Shown: in pieces, positions 33,263-42,247 of the stretch
How positions within the stretch are numbered: position 1 is the first letter of the stretch
Layout of the letters: each line of letters opens with the position of its first letter
Notes under the pieces: model-generated
What the model was told of the DNA's origin: nothing
The model's input: the letters and a program-made list of their open reading frames with translations, nothing else
The model's database searches: none
Assembly: GCF_014212135.1 (NCBI RefSeq)
Contig: NZ_JACJVQ010000027.1
Location: 21,163-85,162, forward strand
Length of the DNA: 64,000 nucleotides
Reading direction: 5' to 3'
DNA from: Cohnella thailandensis
Lineage (GTDB): Bacteria; Bacillota; Bacilli; Paenibacillales; Paenibacillaceae
Position numbers and translations under genes: made by a program

Positions 33263-33295
33263 CTGTCACTCCCGGGGCTGTCACAGGGCTGTCAC
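33263..33295. promoter_or_regulatory. CTGTCAC direct repeats, probable response-regulator operator
   Basis: CTGTCAC occurs at 33263, 33278 and 33289 (spacings 15 and 11). The 11-bp phase matches the tandem half sites used by OmpR/PhoB-type dimers. It sits between the divergent regulator and permease genes. Confidence 0.5.
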
Positions 33296-33346
33296 ATTGG
33301 CGGGCTATGATGATTGGCATCCACAACCTGGAAAGGAGGAATCCGC

Positions 33347-34225
33347 TTGCGGAAGCTGAGATCGCCGTCCGTTCGGGAATCCGCTGCCGCGCTGACGTTC
33401 CTGGGTCCAAGCCTGGCAGGTTTCCTGCTGTTCTATCTGATCCCGTTCGGGGCGGTCGTCTATTATTCGTTCGTGGATACGCCGATTCAGGGTCGGTTCG
33501 TCGGAATGGACAACTACCGTCAGCTATGGGACAGCGCTTCGTTCCGCAAGGCGTTCGGCAACTCTCTCGCCTTCGCCGGAGTCGGCGTGCCGGTGTTGTT
33601 CGCTGCCTCCCTCGGCCTCGCCTTGCTTCTGAACAAAGCGATGCCGCTGAGGCGTACGTTCCGAACGCTGTTCCTGCTGCCGCTTGTCGTCCCGGTTGCT
33701 TCGATCGCGCTCGTCTGGCAGGCGCTGTTCCATTGGGAAGGAGCGATCAACGGCTTCGCGGCAAGCGCGGGGGCGGACCCGGTCGACTGGATGAACGGGC
33801 GCTGGTCGTTCGCCGTGATGACCGCGGTCTATGTCTGGAGGAACGTCGGCTACAACCTGGTTCTATTCCTGGCAGGGCTGGCGAATATTCCGGCGGAGCA
33901 GCTCGAGGCCGCGTCCATCGACGGGGCCGGGCCATGGCGGCGGTTCCGCTCGATCGTCTGGCCGGGACTTGCGCCCGTCTCGTTCTTTGCCGTCGTCATG
34001 TCGATCGTCAGCTCCTTCAAGGTGTTCCGGGAGACCTACATGGTTGCCGGAGCGTACCCTCATGACGCCATTTATACGCTGCAGCACTTCATGAACAACC
34101 AGTTTCAGAGCTTGGACTACCCGAAGCTGACGTCCGCTGCGGTCCTGCTCGCTCTCGTCATCGGAGCGGCCGTGTCCATTCTGTTCCGAGCGGAGCGCCG
34201 CGCAAGGGAGGCGTCGGAAGGATGA
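33347..34225 (+). CDS. ABC sugar transporter permease (MalF/UgpA type)
   Basis: A protein of about 292 residues with six membrane helices and the EAA loop EQLEAASIDGAGPWRRFRSIVWPG that docks the ATPase. It belongs to the carbohydrate-uptake-1 permease group. Start is TTG at 33347 with AAAGGAGG at 8 nt; the ORF is open further upstream but lacks a ribosome site there. The gene overlaps the next permease by 4 bp. No ATPase gene is in the operon, as is common in this group of Firmicutes where MsmX serves several importers. Confidence 0.9.
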   Translation: MRKLRSPSVRESAAALTFLGPSLAGFLLFYLIPFGAVVYYSFVDTPIQGRFVGMDNYRQLWDSASFRKAFGNSLAFAGVGVPVLFAASLGLALLLNKAMPLRRTFRTLFLLPLVVPVASIALVWQALFHWEGAINGFAASAGADPVDWMNGRWSFAVMTAVYVWRNVGYNLVLFLAGLANIPAEQLEAASIDGAGPWRRFRSIVWPGLAPVSFFAVVMSIVSSFKVFRETYMVAGAYPHDAIYTLQHFMNNQFQSLDYPKLTSAAVLLALVIGAAVSILFRAERRAREASEG

Positions 34226-35112
34226 AATCGGCCGCGAACCGGATCGCGGCAGCCGTCAAGCTGCCCTTGCTTTGCCTGCTCGCCGTTATCGCGATTTTCC
34301 CGATCGTTCTGACCGTCACGAACGCCTTCATGTCCGAGCGGGAGATCGCTCATCACTACGGGGCGCTGGACGGCGCGGACGCCGACGGGGGAGACGCCGC
34401 CGCGATGCCGACGGACCGGGTGTCCATCCGGCTCGTTCCGGAGCGGGCCACGCTGAAGCCGTTCGGCGACGTGCTCATTTTCATGCCGAAGTTCCTGCTT
34501 CTCTTCTGGAACTCGGTTCGCCTGACGCTGCCGATCGTCGCCTTGCAGACCGCGGTCGGAACCTTGGCGGCCTATGCGTTCGCGAAGCTGAGATTTCCGG
34601 GCCGGGACAAGCTGTTTTTCCTCTACCTGCTGACGATGCTGATGCCGTTCCAGGTGACTCTTGTCCCCAACTACATCGTGGCGGAGAAGCTCGGACTGCT
34701 GAATTCCTACGGCGCCATCGTCTGGCCCGGCGTATTCGCGGCGTTCGGCGTGTTCCTGATGCGCCAATTCGTCTCGGGCGTGCCCGACGCGTATCTGGAA
34801 GCCGTGAGAATCGACGGCGCAGGCCCGTTTCGCGCTTTTCGCTATATCGTGCTGCCGCTTGTCCGGCCGGGTATGGCTGCCCTGATGCTGCTTGCCTTCG
34901 TGGACAACTGGAACATGGTCGAGCAGCCGCTGCTGTTTCTGACGGAGCCTTTCCGGCAGCCGCTGTCCGTCTACCTGGCGCGGATCACGGAAGGGGAGCG
35001 CGGAGTCGCCTTCGCTTCCTCGACCCTATACATGGCGCCGATCGTGTTGTTGTTCCTGTACGGGGAAGATCATCTGGTGGAAGGCATTCAGCGATCCGGG
35101 GTCAAGGGATGA
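34222..35112 (+). CDS. ABC sugar transporter permease (MalG/UgpE type)
   Basis: A 296-residue second permease with six helices and EAA loop EAVRIDGAGPFRAFRYIVLP. A loop of about 50 residues after the first helix (YGALDGADADGGDAAAMP) is longer and more acidic than usual. ATGA overlap with the preceding permease shows coupling. It forms the membrane channel with its neighbour; the binding protein is two genes downstream. Confidence 0.9.
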   Translation: MKSAANRIAAAVKLPLLCLLAVIAIFPIVLTVTNAFMSEREIAHHYGALDGADADGGDAAAMPTDRVSIRLVPERATLKPFGDVLIFMPKFLLLFWNSVRLTLPIVALQTAVGTLAAYAFAKLRFPGRDKLFFLYLLTMLMPFQVTLVPNYIVAEKLGLLNSYGAIVWPGVFAAFGVFLMRQFVSGVPDAYLEAVRIDGAGPFRAFRYIVLPLVRPGMAALMLLAFVDNWNMVEQPLLFLTEPFRQPLSVYLARITEGERGVAFASSTLYMAPIVLLFLYGEDHLVEGIQRSGVKG

Positions 35113-35140
35113 CCCGGCAGGAAGGGAGGGAAGAACGATC

Positions 35141-36241
35141 ATTCGGAGAAAAAAAACGCTGCGCTTTGTTATCGGCCTTTTTGTCGGCGTCTTGCTGCTG
35201 TTCACGTTCCTGTCGAGCACGATCCAAAGCATGTCGCTGCCGAAGGTGGCGGTCGAGAAGCCGGAGATGGGCAGCCTCGATCTGAGCATCTCGGAGGAAG
35301 GGTATTTGCAGCCGGCTTACTCGGCGCCGCTGACGCCGTCCGGCAATTGGACGGTCGCTGAGGTGCACGTCCAGAAAGGAGACCGCGTCCGCAAAGGCGA
35401 TCCTTTGATTACCTTCGATCCTTCCGATACGGAACGGACGCTGGAGGACGAGAAAACCCGCTACAAGCAAGCTCAGCTTCAGCTCGAACAGCTACAGGAG
35501 GCCATGAAGCCGCTGCTGCGCGCAGGAGAACAAGATGCCATCGACAAGCAAACGCGCGAGATCGAAGTCAAGAAGCTGGACATGGTTATCGCAGGGAGGA
35601 CGATTGACGAATTGGAAAAGCAGATCGGCGAAGGCCGAGTGCTCGAAGCGCCGTTCGACGGCGTCGTCGAATCGATAACCGCCGAAGAAGGGATCCGGGT
35701 GTCCGCGGCGCAGACGGTATGCGAGTTGGCCAGCGACGCGTCCGGCTATCAATTGGTCATCGCGGCCGAGGGGGATGCCGCTTCCGCCCTGCAGATCGGC
35801 AGAAGCGTCCAGGTGGAGGTCGGGCAGCCCGAGCTCCGGCTTTTGGAAGGAACCATCGACAGCGTCGAAGACGCGGAGAGTCAAGGGATCGGCGGAAGCG
35901 GAGGAGGCTCGGACGTCAAGACGGTGACGATAGACGTGAACGGAACGGATCTATCCCCCGGCATGAAAGCGACCGTCTATATCGACCAGGAAAGCGCAAG
36001 TCCCGGCTTCAAAATCTCATCGGACGCTCTGCATTCCGACGGCAGCGGATCGTACGTGTTCACCGTAACGACCGAAGAAGGTCCGCTCGGCTCCTCTTAC
36101 TTCGCAAGAAAAACGTATGTCGACGCAGGAGAAGAGAACGACGGCACGGTCATCATTCTTAGCGGGCTCATGCCCGACGAGCGAATCGTCACGGACTCGG
36201 GCGCGCCGCTCAGCGACGGCGACCGCGTTCGTCTGGAATAA
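35141..36241 (+). CDS. HlyD/MFP-like efflux adaptor with apparent non-canonical start
   Basis: A protein of about 366 residues resembling periplasmic/membrane-fusion adaptors: N-terminal basic residues and helix (RRKKTLRFVIGLFVGVLLLF), a lipoyl/barrel-sandwich half (VAEVHVQKGDRVRKGDPL), a coiled coil (about residues 100-160), the second half (GRVLEAPFDGVVESITAEEGIRV) and beta domains. The full membrane helix can only be translated from ATT (35141) or ATC (35138), placed 7-10 nt after GGGAGGG. The first standard start, TTG at 35192, would cut the helix in half. An exporter-type adaptor inside an ABC import operon is unusual. It may anchor or gate the transporter, or serve signal transfer to the kinase. 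Confidence 0.75.
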   Translation: MRRKKTLRFVIGLFVGVLLLFTFLSSTIQSMSLPKVAVEKPEMGSLDLSISEEGYLQPAYSAPLTPSGNWTVAEVHVQKGDRVRKGDPLITFDPSDTERTLEDEKTRYKQAQLQLEQLQEAMKPLLRAGEQDAIDKQTREIEVKKLDMVIAGRTIDELEKQIGEGRVLEAPFDGVVESITAEEGIRVSAAQTVCELASDASGYQLVIAAEGDAASALQIGRSVQVEVGQPELRLLEGTIDSVEDAESQGIGGSGGGSDVKTVTIDVNGTDLSPGMKATVYIDQESASPGFKISSDALHSDGSGSYVFTVTTEEGPLGSSYFARKTYVDAGEENDGTVIILSGLMPDERIVTDSGAPLSDGDRVRLE

Positions 36242-36265
36242 CCCACTTATAGGAGGAATAGAAAA

Positions 36266-37705
36266 ATGAGAAAATCGTCCATCAAACGGGCATCGGCCGC
36301 GTCTTCGGCGCTGCTGCTCACCTTCGCGCTCGCCGCGTGCAATTCCGGCGGCGACGATCCGGCCGCTGCTTCCCCATCCGGCTCCGTGGCTTCCGGTACC
36401 TCGGCTTCCGATACCGGCGGCAAGCAGACGGTGACCGTAGCCGTGTTCACGGAGGATCGATTCCTCGAAGAAGCCGTCGCCAAGTTCGAGCAGGCTCATC
36501 CGGATATCGACATCGAAATCCAAGAGACGGTGCCGACGGACACGAGCGGCAATCAAATGAAAGTCATGAAGGGTCCGGGCGACGACGGCCCGGCTCAAGA
36601 AGACATCGATAAATACGCCAATGCCGTCGGCACCGCGCTCATGTCCGGCAATGCGGCGGACCTGATCTCCGTGAATTACTTGCCGGTCGACCGCTATCTG
36701 GACAAAGGCATGTTCGCCGATTGGAGCGAGCTCGCGGGGAAGGACTCAAGCTTCCCGACGGCCGAATACCAGGAGCGCGTATTGAAGGGGATGAAGGACG
36801 GCGAGAGCTGGTACGCCATCCCGATCAACTATTCGGTCGAAGCGCTGATCGGGAACAAAGCGGCGATCGAGAAGGCGGGCGGCGCCGACGACTCGACATG
36901 GACCTGGGAGCAGTTCCTCGCCCTGTGCGAGAAGATCGCTTCCGAGACCCAAGCGGACGGGTCGAAGCTGCAAGCCTTAAGCGGCGTAGAGGCGACGGAG
37001 GTTATCGGGTATGTGGCGCAATCCCTGTACGGAAAGCTTGTGACCAAGGAGGGCAGTTCCTATTCGTTCGACGAAGAAGCGTTCCGCGGCTATCTGGAGC
37101 AAGTGAAGCGGCTGTACGACAGCGGAGCCGCTTCGACGGAAATCCTCGGCAAAATGAATCAGGCCTTCTCGACGACGACCTTCTCGGCGCCGATGGACCT
37201 GGCCATGCTGCCCGGCAGGCTCGCGAACGGTCAAGGCGAAGTGCTGAACCCTCCCGGCTCCGGACAAGACGAAGGCTTGCCGTTCACCTCCGACCTGGCG
37301 TTCGCCCTGAACGACAAATCCAAGGCGAAGGCTGCGGCGTGGGAGTTCGTCAAGTTCCTGCTCTCCGAGGAGATTCAATCGTCCCCGTCGATGATGGCGT
37401 TCCCGGTGCATCAAGAGTCCGTTAAGACGAGACTTACGCAGTTCGCCGAGGAGCTGCAAAGCGGCCGGGCCAAGGTGATGATTAGGAGCGCGGACGGCGG
37501 AGGAGCGCAACCGGTAACGATCACCGACGAGCAGATCGAGTCGGCGCTCGCGCTCGTGCCCTCCGTCGGCAAGTACAATCGCAAGGACGATAAGGTGATC
37601 GGCATCATCGCGGAAGAGTCCGCCGCCTATTTCTCCGGAAGCAAGCAGGCGGAGGCCGTCGCGAAGGCAGTCGCGGGCCGGGTCGAAACCTATCTGAACG
37701 AATAA
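36266..37705 (+). CDS. Sugar-type ABC transporter substrate-binding lipoprotein
   Basis: A 479-residue lipoprotein with lipobox LAAC (about residue 27), a linker rich in Ser, Ala and Gly, and a family-1 extracellular solute-binding fold (VTVAVFTEDRFLEEAVAKFEQ, then the later WTWEQFLALCEKI and FALNDKSKAKAAWEF-like regions). It captures a solute outside the membrane for the two upstream permeases. ATG follows TAGGAGGAATAG. The ligand is not readable; it is presumably a sugar or oligosaccharide. Confidence 0.88.
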   Translation: MRKSSIKRASAASSALLLTFALAACNSGGDDPAAASPSGSVASGTSASDTGGKQTVTVAVFTEDRFLEEAVAKFEQAHPDIDIEIQETVPTDTSGNQMKVMKGPGDDGPAQEDIDKYANAVGTALMSGNAADLISVNYLPVDRYLDKGMFADWSELAGKDSSFPTAEYQERVLKGMKDGESWYAIPINYSVEALIGNKAAIEKAGGADDSTWTWEQFLALCEKIASETQADGSKLQALSGVEATEVIGYVAQSLYGKLVTKEGSSYSFDEEAFRGYLEQVKRLYDSGAASTEILGKMNQAFSTTTFSAPMDLAMLPGRLANGQGEVLNPPGSGQDEGLPFTSDLAFALNDKSKAKAAAWEFVKFLLSEEIQSSPSMMAFPVHQESVKTRLTQFAEELQSGRAKVMIRSADGGGAQPVTITDEQIESALALVPSVGKYNRKDDKVIGIIAEESAAYFSGSKQAEAVAKAVAGRVETYLNE

Positions 37706-37711
37706 ACGGCG

Positions 37712-38296
37712 TTACGTTTGCGATTCGCTCTTCAAGTACGTCTTAACGCTTGGAGAGCGATAGTCCTCGAATCGGTCGAGCAACGCGCTCGGCTCGGTGT
37801 CGATCAGCAGCATCGGGCGGTATTTCTCCTGCATGAACTGCTCGGTCAGCATGGTATCGAACATGGAGGCGAGGGGATCGTAATAGCCGTTCACGTTGAG
37901 CAAGCCGCAAGGCTTCCGGTGCAGGCCGAGCTGGGCCCAGGTGAAGATCTCGAAAAATTCCTCCATCGTGCCGGGACCGCCGGGCAGGGAGACGAAGCCG
38001 TCTGCCAGCTCGGCCATCTTGGCTTTTCTTTCGTGCATGGAGTCGACGACGATAAGCTCGGTCAGCCCCTTATGCGCGATTTCGCGGCTTTGAAGGAAGC
38101 CGGGAAGGACGCCGATAACCTGTCCGCCCTCCGCGAGAACGGCATCCGCGACGGCGCCCATGAGGCCGACGCAGGATCCCCCGTAGACGAGGGCGAGGCC
38201 GCGGCGGGCCAGCTCCCGGCCCATGGCTTGCGCGGCTTCTTGATATAACGGGGACGCTCCGATGCTGGAGCCGCAGAATACGGCGATGGATTTCAT
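37712..38296 (-). CDS. LOG-family (TIGR00730) nucleoside-5'-monophosphate phosphoribohydrolase
   Basis: A 194-residue Rossmann-like protein with both family signatures: FCGSS...GLVYGGSCVGLMGAVAD and PGGPGTMEEFFE (the PGGxGTxxE catalytic motif). Plant and bacterial LOG proteins release adenine or cytokinin bases from their 5'-phosphates; the bacterial role is often nucleotide salvage or housekeeping. ATG follows CAGGAGG. Its stop nearly touches the convergent binding-protein gene (6-bp gap) with no visible terminator. Confidence 0.92.
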   Translation of the reverse strand: MKSIAVFCGSSIGASPLYQEAAQAMGRELARRGLALVYGGSCVGLMGAVADAVLAEGGQVIGVLPGFLQSREIAHKGLTELIVVDSMHERKAKMAELADGFVSLPGGPGTMEEFFEIFTWAQLGLHRKPCGLLNVNGYYDPLASMFDTMLTEQFMQEKYRPMLLIDTEPSALLDRFEDYRSPSVKTYLKSESQT

Positions 38297-38336
38297 TGCA
38301 GCAACCTCCTGACGGATATTCGTTCTTAGAGTTCGA

Positions 38337-39227
38337 TTATACCTCCAGCTTGCCTCGCATAAAAGCGATGAAACGGGAGGCTTGAGGGACTAGCGAGTCT
38401 TCTTCCCGGTAGACGAGGCTGATCGTGCGGGCCGGAATGGAGCCGGGAAGGTCGCGTACCGCGAGCTCTCCTTCCGTGGCTTCTTTGATGACGCTGCGGT
38501 AGGGCAGTATGCCGATCCCGATGCCGTGCTTGACCGATTCCTTGATCGTCTCGATCGCTCCGAGCTCCATGCGGATGTTCCAGCGAAGGCCGTTGTCCCT
38601 GGCCCAGCGCTCGGACAGCTCGCGGGAGGTCGAGCCGGGCTCGTGCACGAGAAAAGGCTCCATCCGCAGCTCGTCGACGGTTATCGCCTCCCGCACGGCA
38701 AGCGGGTGCCGGGGGGAGAGCGCAAGCTTCAGCTCGTCGCTGACGAGCCGGACGACGTTCAGGCCGGGTATGGGATCGGCCGGGAGGGACACGACCGCGA
38801 CGTCGATCTCGTAGTTCGCGAGCATGCCGAGAACCTCGCCGGCTTGCTTCACCGTCAGCAAAGGCATCGTGTGCGGGTGCTTCTCCTGGAACTCCGCGAG
38901 GTACGCGGGGAGAAAATAGGTCGCGGGAGTATAGCTCGCCCCGATGCGAAGCTTGCCGCGGCCCTGTTCCCTATGGTCGCGCATGAGCTGCTCGGCCTCC
39001 TCGACGAGGGCGGCGATTCTGCGGGCGTACGGGCGCAGCTCCTCCCCCGCGCGGGTGAGCGTAAGCCTGCCCGCATTCTTGCGGAAGAGCTCGACGCCGA
39101 GCGACTCTTCGAGCTTTTTCAGATGGAAGCTGACCGTCGGCTGCTTCAGGCCGAGCTCCGCCGCGGCCTCGGTGATCGTCCGGCAAGCGGCGGCTTTCTC
39201 GAACACTCGTAACTGCTGAACATTCAT
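38337..39227 (-). CDS. LysR-family transcriptional regulator
   Basis: A 296-residue regulator with an N-terminal winged HTH (about residues 1-60; ITEAAAELGLKQPTVSFHLKKLE) and a LysR substrate-binding domain. The ATG at 39227 follows GGAGGAATC; the longer ORF to 39272 has no ribosome site. It is divergent from an ABC operon (39407-43509) and two ATAGAANCTAT motifs lie in the shared 179-bp gap, so control of that operon is the straightforward inference. The effector is unknown. Confidence 0.92.
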   Translation of the reverse strand: MNVQQLRVFEKAAACRTITEAAAELGLKQPTVSFHLKKLEESLGVELFRKNAGRLTLTRAGEELRPYARRIAALVEEAEQLMRDHREQGRGKLRIGASYTPATYFLPAYLAEFQEKHPHTMPLLTVKQAGEVLGMLANYEIDVAVVSLPADPIPGLNVVRLVSDELKLALSPRHPLAVREAITVDELRMEPFLVHEPGSTSRELSERWARDNGLRWNIRMELGAIETIKESVKHGIGIGILPYRSVIKEATEGELAVRDLPGSIPARTISLVYREEDSLVPQASRFIAFMRGKLEV

Positions 39228-39273
39228 CGTGATTCCTCCATAGTGGACGACTCTCGGGCTTCCTTTTCCCAAT

Positions 39274-39315
39274 ATAGAATCTATCTATGAAATGATCAAT
39301 AACCATAGAAACTAT
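39274..39315. promoter_or_regulatory. Paired ATAG-N3-CTAT sites, probable LysR operator
   Basis: ATAGAATCTAT (39274-39284) and ATAGAAACTAT (39305-39315) lie 31 bp apart, about three helical turns, between the divergent regulator and transporter genes. LysR proteins typically bind two such dyads. Confidence 0.5.
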
Positions 39316-39406
39316 TTAATTTATATTTAGCACGACGTTTACGTTCGAATGACATTCCCCCGGTAAAGTGAAGCTAGGTCATTCAAAAACATGGGGGAGG
39401 TTCACA

Positions 39407-40537
39407 ATGAACACTCGGAACACGAAATTTCTGGCGGCAGCGGCGCTGCTTGGACTGACGGCGGTAGCATCGGCATGCGGCAACTCGAATAACGATACGA
39501 ACGCGGCGGCTTCTCCGGAGTCGACGCCGTCGGCATCGGCTCCTGCCACGGAATCGGCAAGCCCGTCGCCATCGGAGAGCGCCAGCCCTTCCGCGGCAAG
39601 CGGCAACGGCGAGACGCTGACGGTTTACCTGAACGACTTCGACGAAATCATCAAGCCGATGTTCGAAGAAGCGACGGGGTACAAGCTGGAGCTCGTAACC
39701 GGCAACGGCGCGGAGATCATGTCCCGCATCGAGGCGGAGAAGGGCAACCCGCACTGGGACGTCGTCTGGATGGACGCCATGCCTTCGATCGAAGGCCTTA
39801 ACAAGGCCGGACAGCTTCTGGACGGATATACTCCGGACAACGCGGCTAACCTGACGGACTTCGCGAAGCAGTTCGTGCCGGCTAACCAAGCGTACTACCC
39901 GACGGGCGCGCACGCGGCCTCGGTCATCGTTTACAACACGAAGGAATTCGACGAGGCTTCGGCTCCGAAGACCTGGAAGGATCTCGCCGATCCGAAGTTC
40001 AAGGGAGCCATCGGCATGGCGGATCCGGCGGTTGCGGCTCCGGCATATCCGTTCGTATCCTGGTTCTTCCAAGACCAAGGAATGGACGGCGGCAAGTCCT
40101 ACTTCGAGAGCGTTCTGAAGAACGGCGCGCACGTGTATCCGAAGAACCCGAATGTCGCCAGCGCGCTGACCGGCGGAGAGATCAAGGCGGCCGCCCTTCA
40201 AGAGAGCAACGCGTACTCGCTCAAGAACGGCGGGGAGCCGATCGGCATCATCTGGCCGGAAGAAGGCGCTCCCGCGTCCGTTCGCGTGGCGGCTATCCAG
40301 AAGGATACGAAGCATGCCGACGCGGCGAAGGCGTTCGTCAACTTCCTGCTCGACCCGGCTGTTCAGCAGCAGCTGATCGATCAAGGCGAAGAAAGCTACT
40401 TCGAGCCGAGCGTGACGGGCGCGACGCCGAAGGCGGACCGCGAGCCGAACGCGAAGCTGGTTGCCGCCGAAGCTTCCTGGGCATCCGAGCACGAGGCCGA
40501 GATCAAGCAATGGTTCGCCGACAACTCGGTGCAATAA
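39407..40537 (+). CDS. Fe(III)/phosphonate-type ABC substrate-binding lipoprotein
   Basis: A 376-residue lipoprotein: signal with lipobox ASAC (about residue 23), a linker rich in Ser, Pro and Ala, then a type-2 periplasmic binding fold (LTVYLNDFDEIIKPMFEEATGY, WDVVWMDAMPSIEGL, and GGEIKAAALQESNAY). This group binds ferric iron, 2-aminoethylphosphonate, thiamine or polyamines. ATG follows GGGGGAGG. Permease and ATPase genes follow without a gap, and a phosphatase ends the operon, which mildly favours a phosphorus compound. Confidence 0.88.
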   Translation: MNTRNTKFLAAAALLGLTAVASACGNSNNDTNAAASPESTPSASAPATESASPSPSESASPSAASGNGETLTVYLNDFDEIIKPMFEEATGYKLELVTGNGAEIMSRIEAEKGNPHWDVVWMDAMPSIEGLNKAGQLLDGYTPDNAANLTDFAKQFVPANQAYYPTGAHAASVIVYNTKEFDEASAPKTWKDLADPKFKGAIGMADPAVAAPAYPFVSWFFQDQGMDGGKSYFESVLKNGAHVYPKNPNVASALTGGEIKAAALQESNAYSLKNGGEPIGIIWPEEGAPASVRVAAIQKDTKHADAAKAFVNFLLDPAVQQQLIDQGEESYFEPSVTGATPKADREPNAKLVAAEASWASEHEAEIKQWFADNSVQ

Positions 40538-40540
40538 TCC

Positions 40541-42247
40541 ATGCTTAACCGAATTTTCGCTTACGGGAACAGGACGGGCTGGCTGGTGCTGGCCGTCCTT
40601 GTTCTACTTATTTTGCTGCCGCTCGCCGCGGTCATCGTCCAAGTGCTTCTGCCGGGCGTGTTCTTCGGGAACTGGGAGCTTGGGGATTTGTCGCTCTTGC
40701 TGGACGTGTTCAAGAGGCCTCTGTGGTATCAATCCCTGAAAAACACGCTGTTGCTCGGACTAGGAACGACGCTGTTCGCCACGATCATCGGGGGCGCTCT
40801 CGCGACCGTCCGGGCTCAGTGGAGGTTTCCCGGCGCGAGGCTGCTCGATTTGACGGTATGGCTGCTTATCATTACTCCTTCGTTCATTCTGGCTCAGGGG
40901 TGGGTCATGTTCGCGTCGGCGAACGGGCTCGCGCGCCAATGGTTCGGCTGGGATTGGATGCATTCCGTCGTCTTTACGCCCGGAGGACTCATCGCGGTCA
41001 TGTCGCTGAGCAAGTTCCCGTTCGCTTACCTGGCGGTGCATTCCGCGCTGGAGTGGAAGGTCGACCGTCTGGGAGAAGCCGCGCGATTGAACGGGGGGAG
41101 CCCGTGGACGGTCTGGCGAACGATCCAGATGCCGCTGCTGCTGCCCGCCTATTGCTCGGGAGCGATGCTCGTGTTCATGGACACGGTAGGGGATTTCGGC
41201 CTTCCGGCTTCGATCGCGGCGGTGTTCCGGTTCCCGACGCTGCCGTATTCGATCTACTCGGCGCTGTACACGTCGCCGATCCGTTTCGACATGGCGGGCG
41301 TGCTGTCGTTCTACCTGGTCCTGCTTATCTCCATTGCCATGAGCATTCAATTCTACGTGCTGCGCAAGTCGCGGTTCGACTTCCTGAACGCTAGGGCGAC
41401 GAGGGCGGAGCCAAGATCGCTTGCTGCCAGGGGAAAATGGGGACTGACCGCGGTTAACGTCGTGCTGGTGGCGCTGGCCGCGGGCATTCCGTTCGGGTCC
41501 AACCTGCTGACGTCCGTCACCCAATCGAACAGTTCTTCGGGAGCTTCGTTTACGTTCGATCATTATCGCAAGCTGTTCGAGAACGGCGGCCAGCTCGCGG
41601 GAGGCCTCGCGCATTCCCTGGAGATCGCGGGCGGAGCGGCGCTCGTCGGTCTTGTCGTCGGGTTCTTCGTTTCTTACGTTCTGACTTATTCGAGGTTCGC
41701 GCTTAGGCAGACGGTGGACGTCATCTCGCTGATCTCGCTGGCCGTTCCGGGCGTCGTGCTCGGGATCGGGTATATCTTCATCTGGAATCAAGCTTGGCTG
41801 GAGAAGATCGGGCTGCTGCTCTACGGCAAGCCGGCCATCCTCATCCTGGCGAGCGTGGCGGGGGCGATTCCGGTCATCACGCGGGTGCTGACCGGCGCGA
41901 TGGCCAAGGTTCCGGCAGGCCTCCTGTCCGCCGCCCAGATGCAGGGAGCGGGCTTCGGCAGAAGGCTCGCGACGATCATGGTTCCGCTTCTTCGCGGAGC
42001 GCTGGTGTCCGCGGCGATGGCCGCGTTCGGGGCGAGCGTGTTCGACCTGGCGACGACCTCGATCCTGTTCCCGCCGAACTTCATGACGCTGCCCGTCGTG
42101 ATCAACAAGGCGTTCGAGGATTTGAAGTTCGGCTACGCGGCGGCGGCGACGCTGACGGGCGGCGGAGTCGTGATCGGGCTCATCATGTTCATCGAGTGGG
42201 CGCTCAGGCCCAAGAAATCCAAACGGGCAAGGAGGGGCGGGATATGA
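40541..42247 (+). CDS. Fused two-domain ABC permease (FbpB/PhnU-like)
   Basis: A 568-residue permease with about 12 helices: two copies of the binding-protein-dependent transport domain joined in one chain. EAA-like loops are visible in the first half (LGEAARLNGGSPWTVWRTIQMP) and the second (LLSAAQMQGAGFGRRLATIMVP). Such fused permeases serve iron and aminoethylphosphonate importers. The ATG is only 3 bp after the binding-protein stop with little of a ribosome site, so re-initiation is likely. Its stop overlaps the ATPase start (ATGA). Confidence 0.9.
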   Translation: MLNRIFAYGNRTGWLVLAVLVLLILLPLAAVIVQVLLPGVFFGNWELGDLSLLLDVFKRPLWYQSLKNTLLLGLGTTLFATIIGGALATVRAQWRFPGARLLDLTVWLLIITPSFILAQGWVMFASANGLARQWFGWDWMHSVVFTPGGLIAVMSLSKFPFAYLAVHSALEWKVDRLGEAARLNGGSPWTVWRTIQMPLLLPAYCSGAMLVFMDTVGDFGLPASIAAVFRFPTLPYSIYSALYTSPIRFDMAGVLSFYLVLLISIAMSIQFYVLRKSRFDFLNARATRAEPRSLAARGKWGLTAVNVVLVALAAGIPFGSNLLTSVTQSNSSSGASFTFDHYRKLFENGGQLAGGLAHSLEIAGGAALVGLVVGFFVSYVLTYSRFALRQTVDVISLISLAVPGVVLGIGYIFIWNQAWLEKIGLLLYGKPAILILASVAGAIPVITRVLTGAMAKVPAGLLSAAQMQGAGFGRRLATIMVPLLRGALVSAAMAAFGASVFDLATTSILFPPNFMTLPVVINKAFEDLKFGYAAAATLTGGGVVIGLIMFIEWALRPKKSKRARRGGI

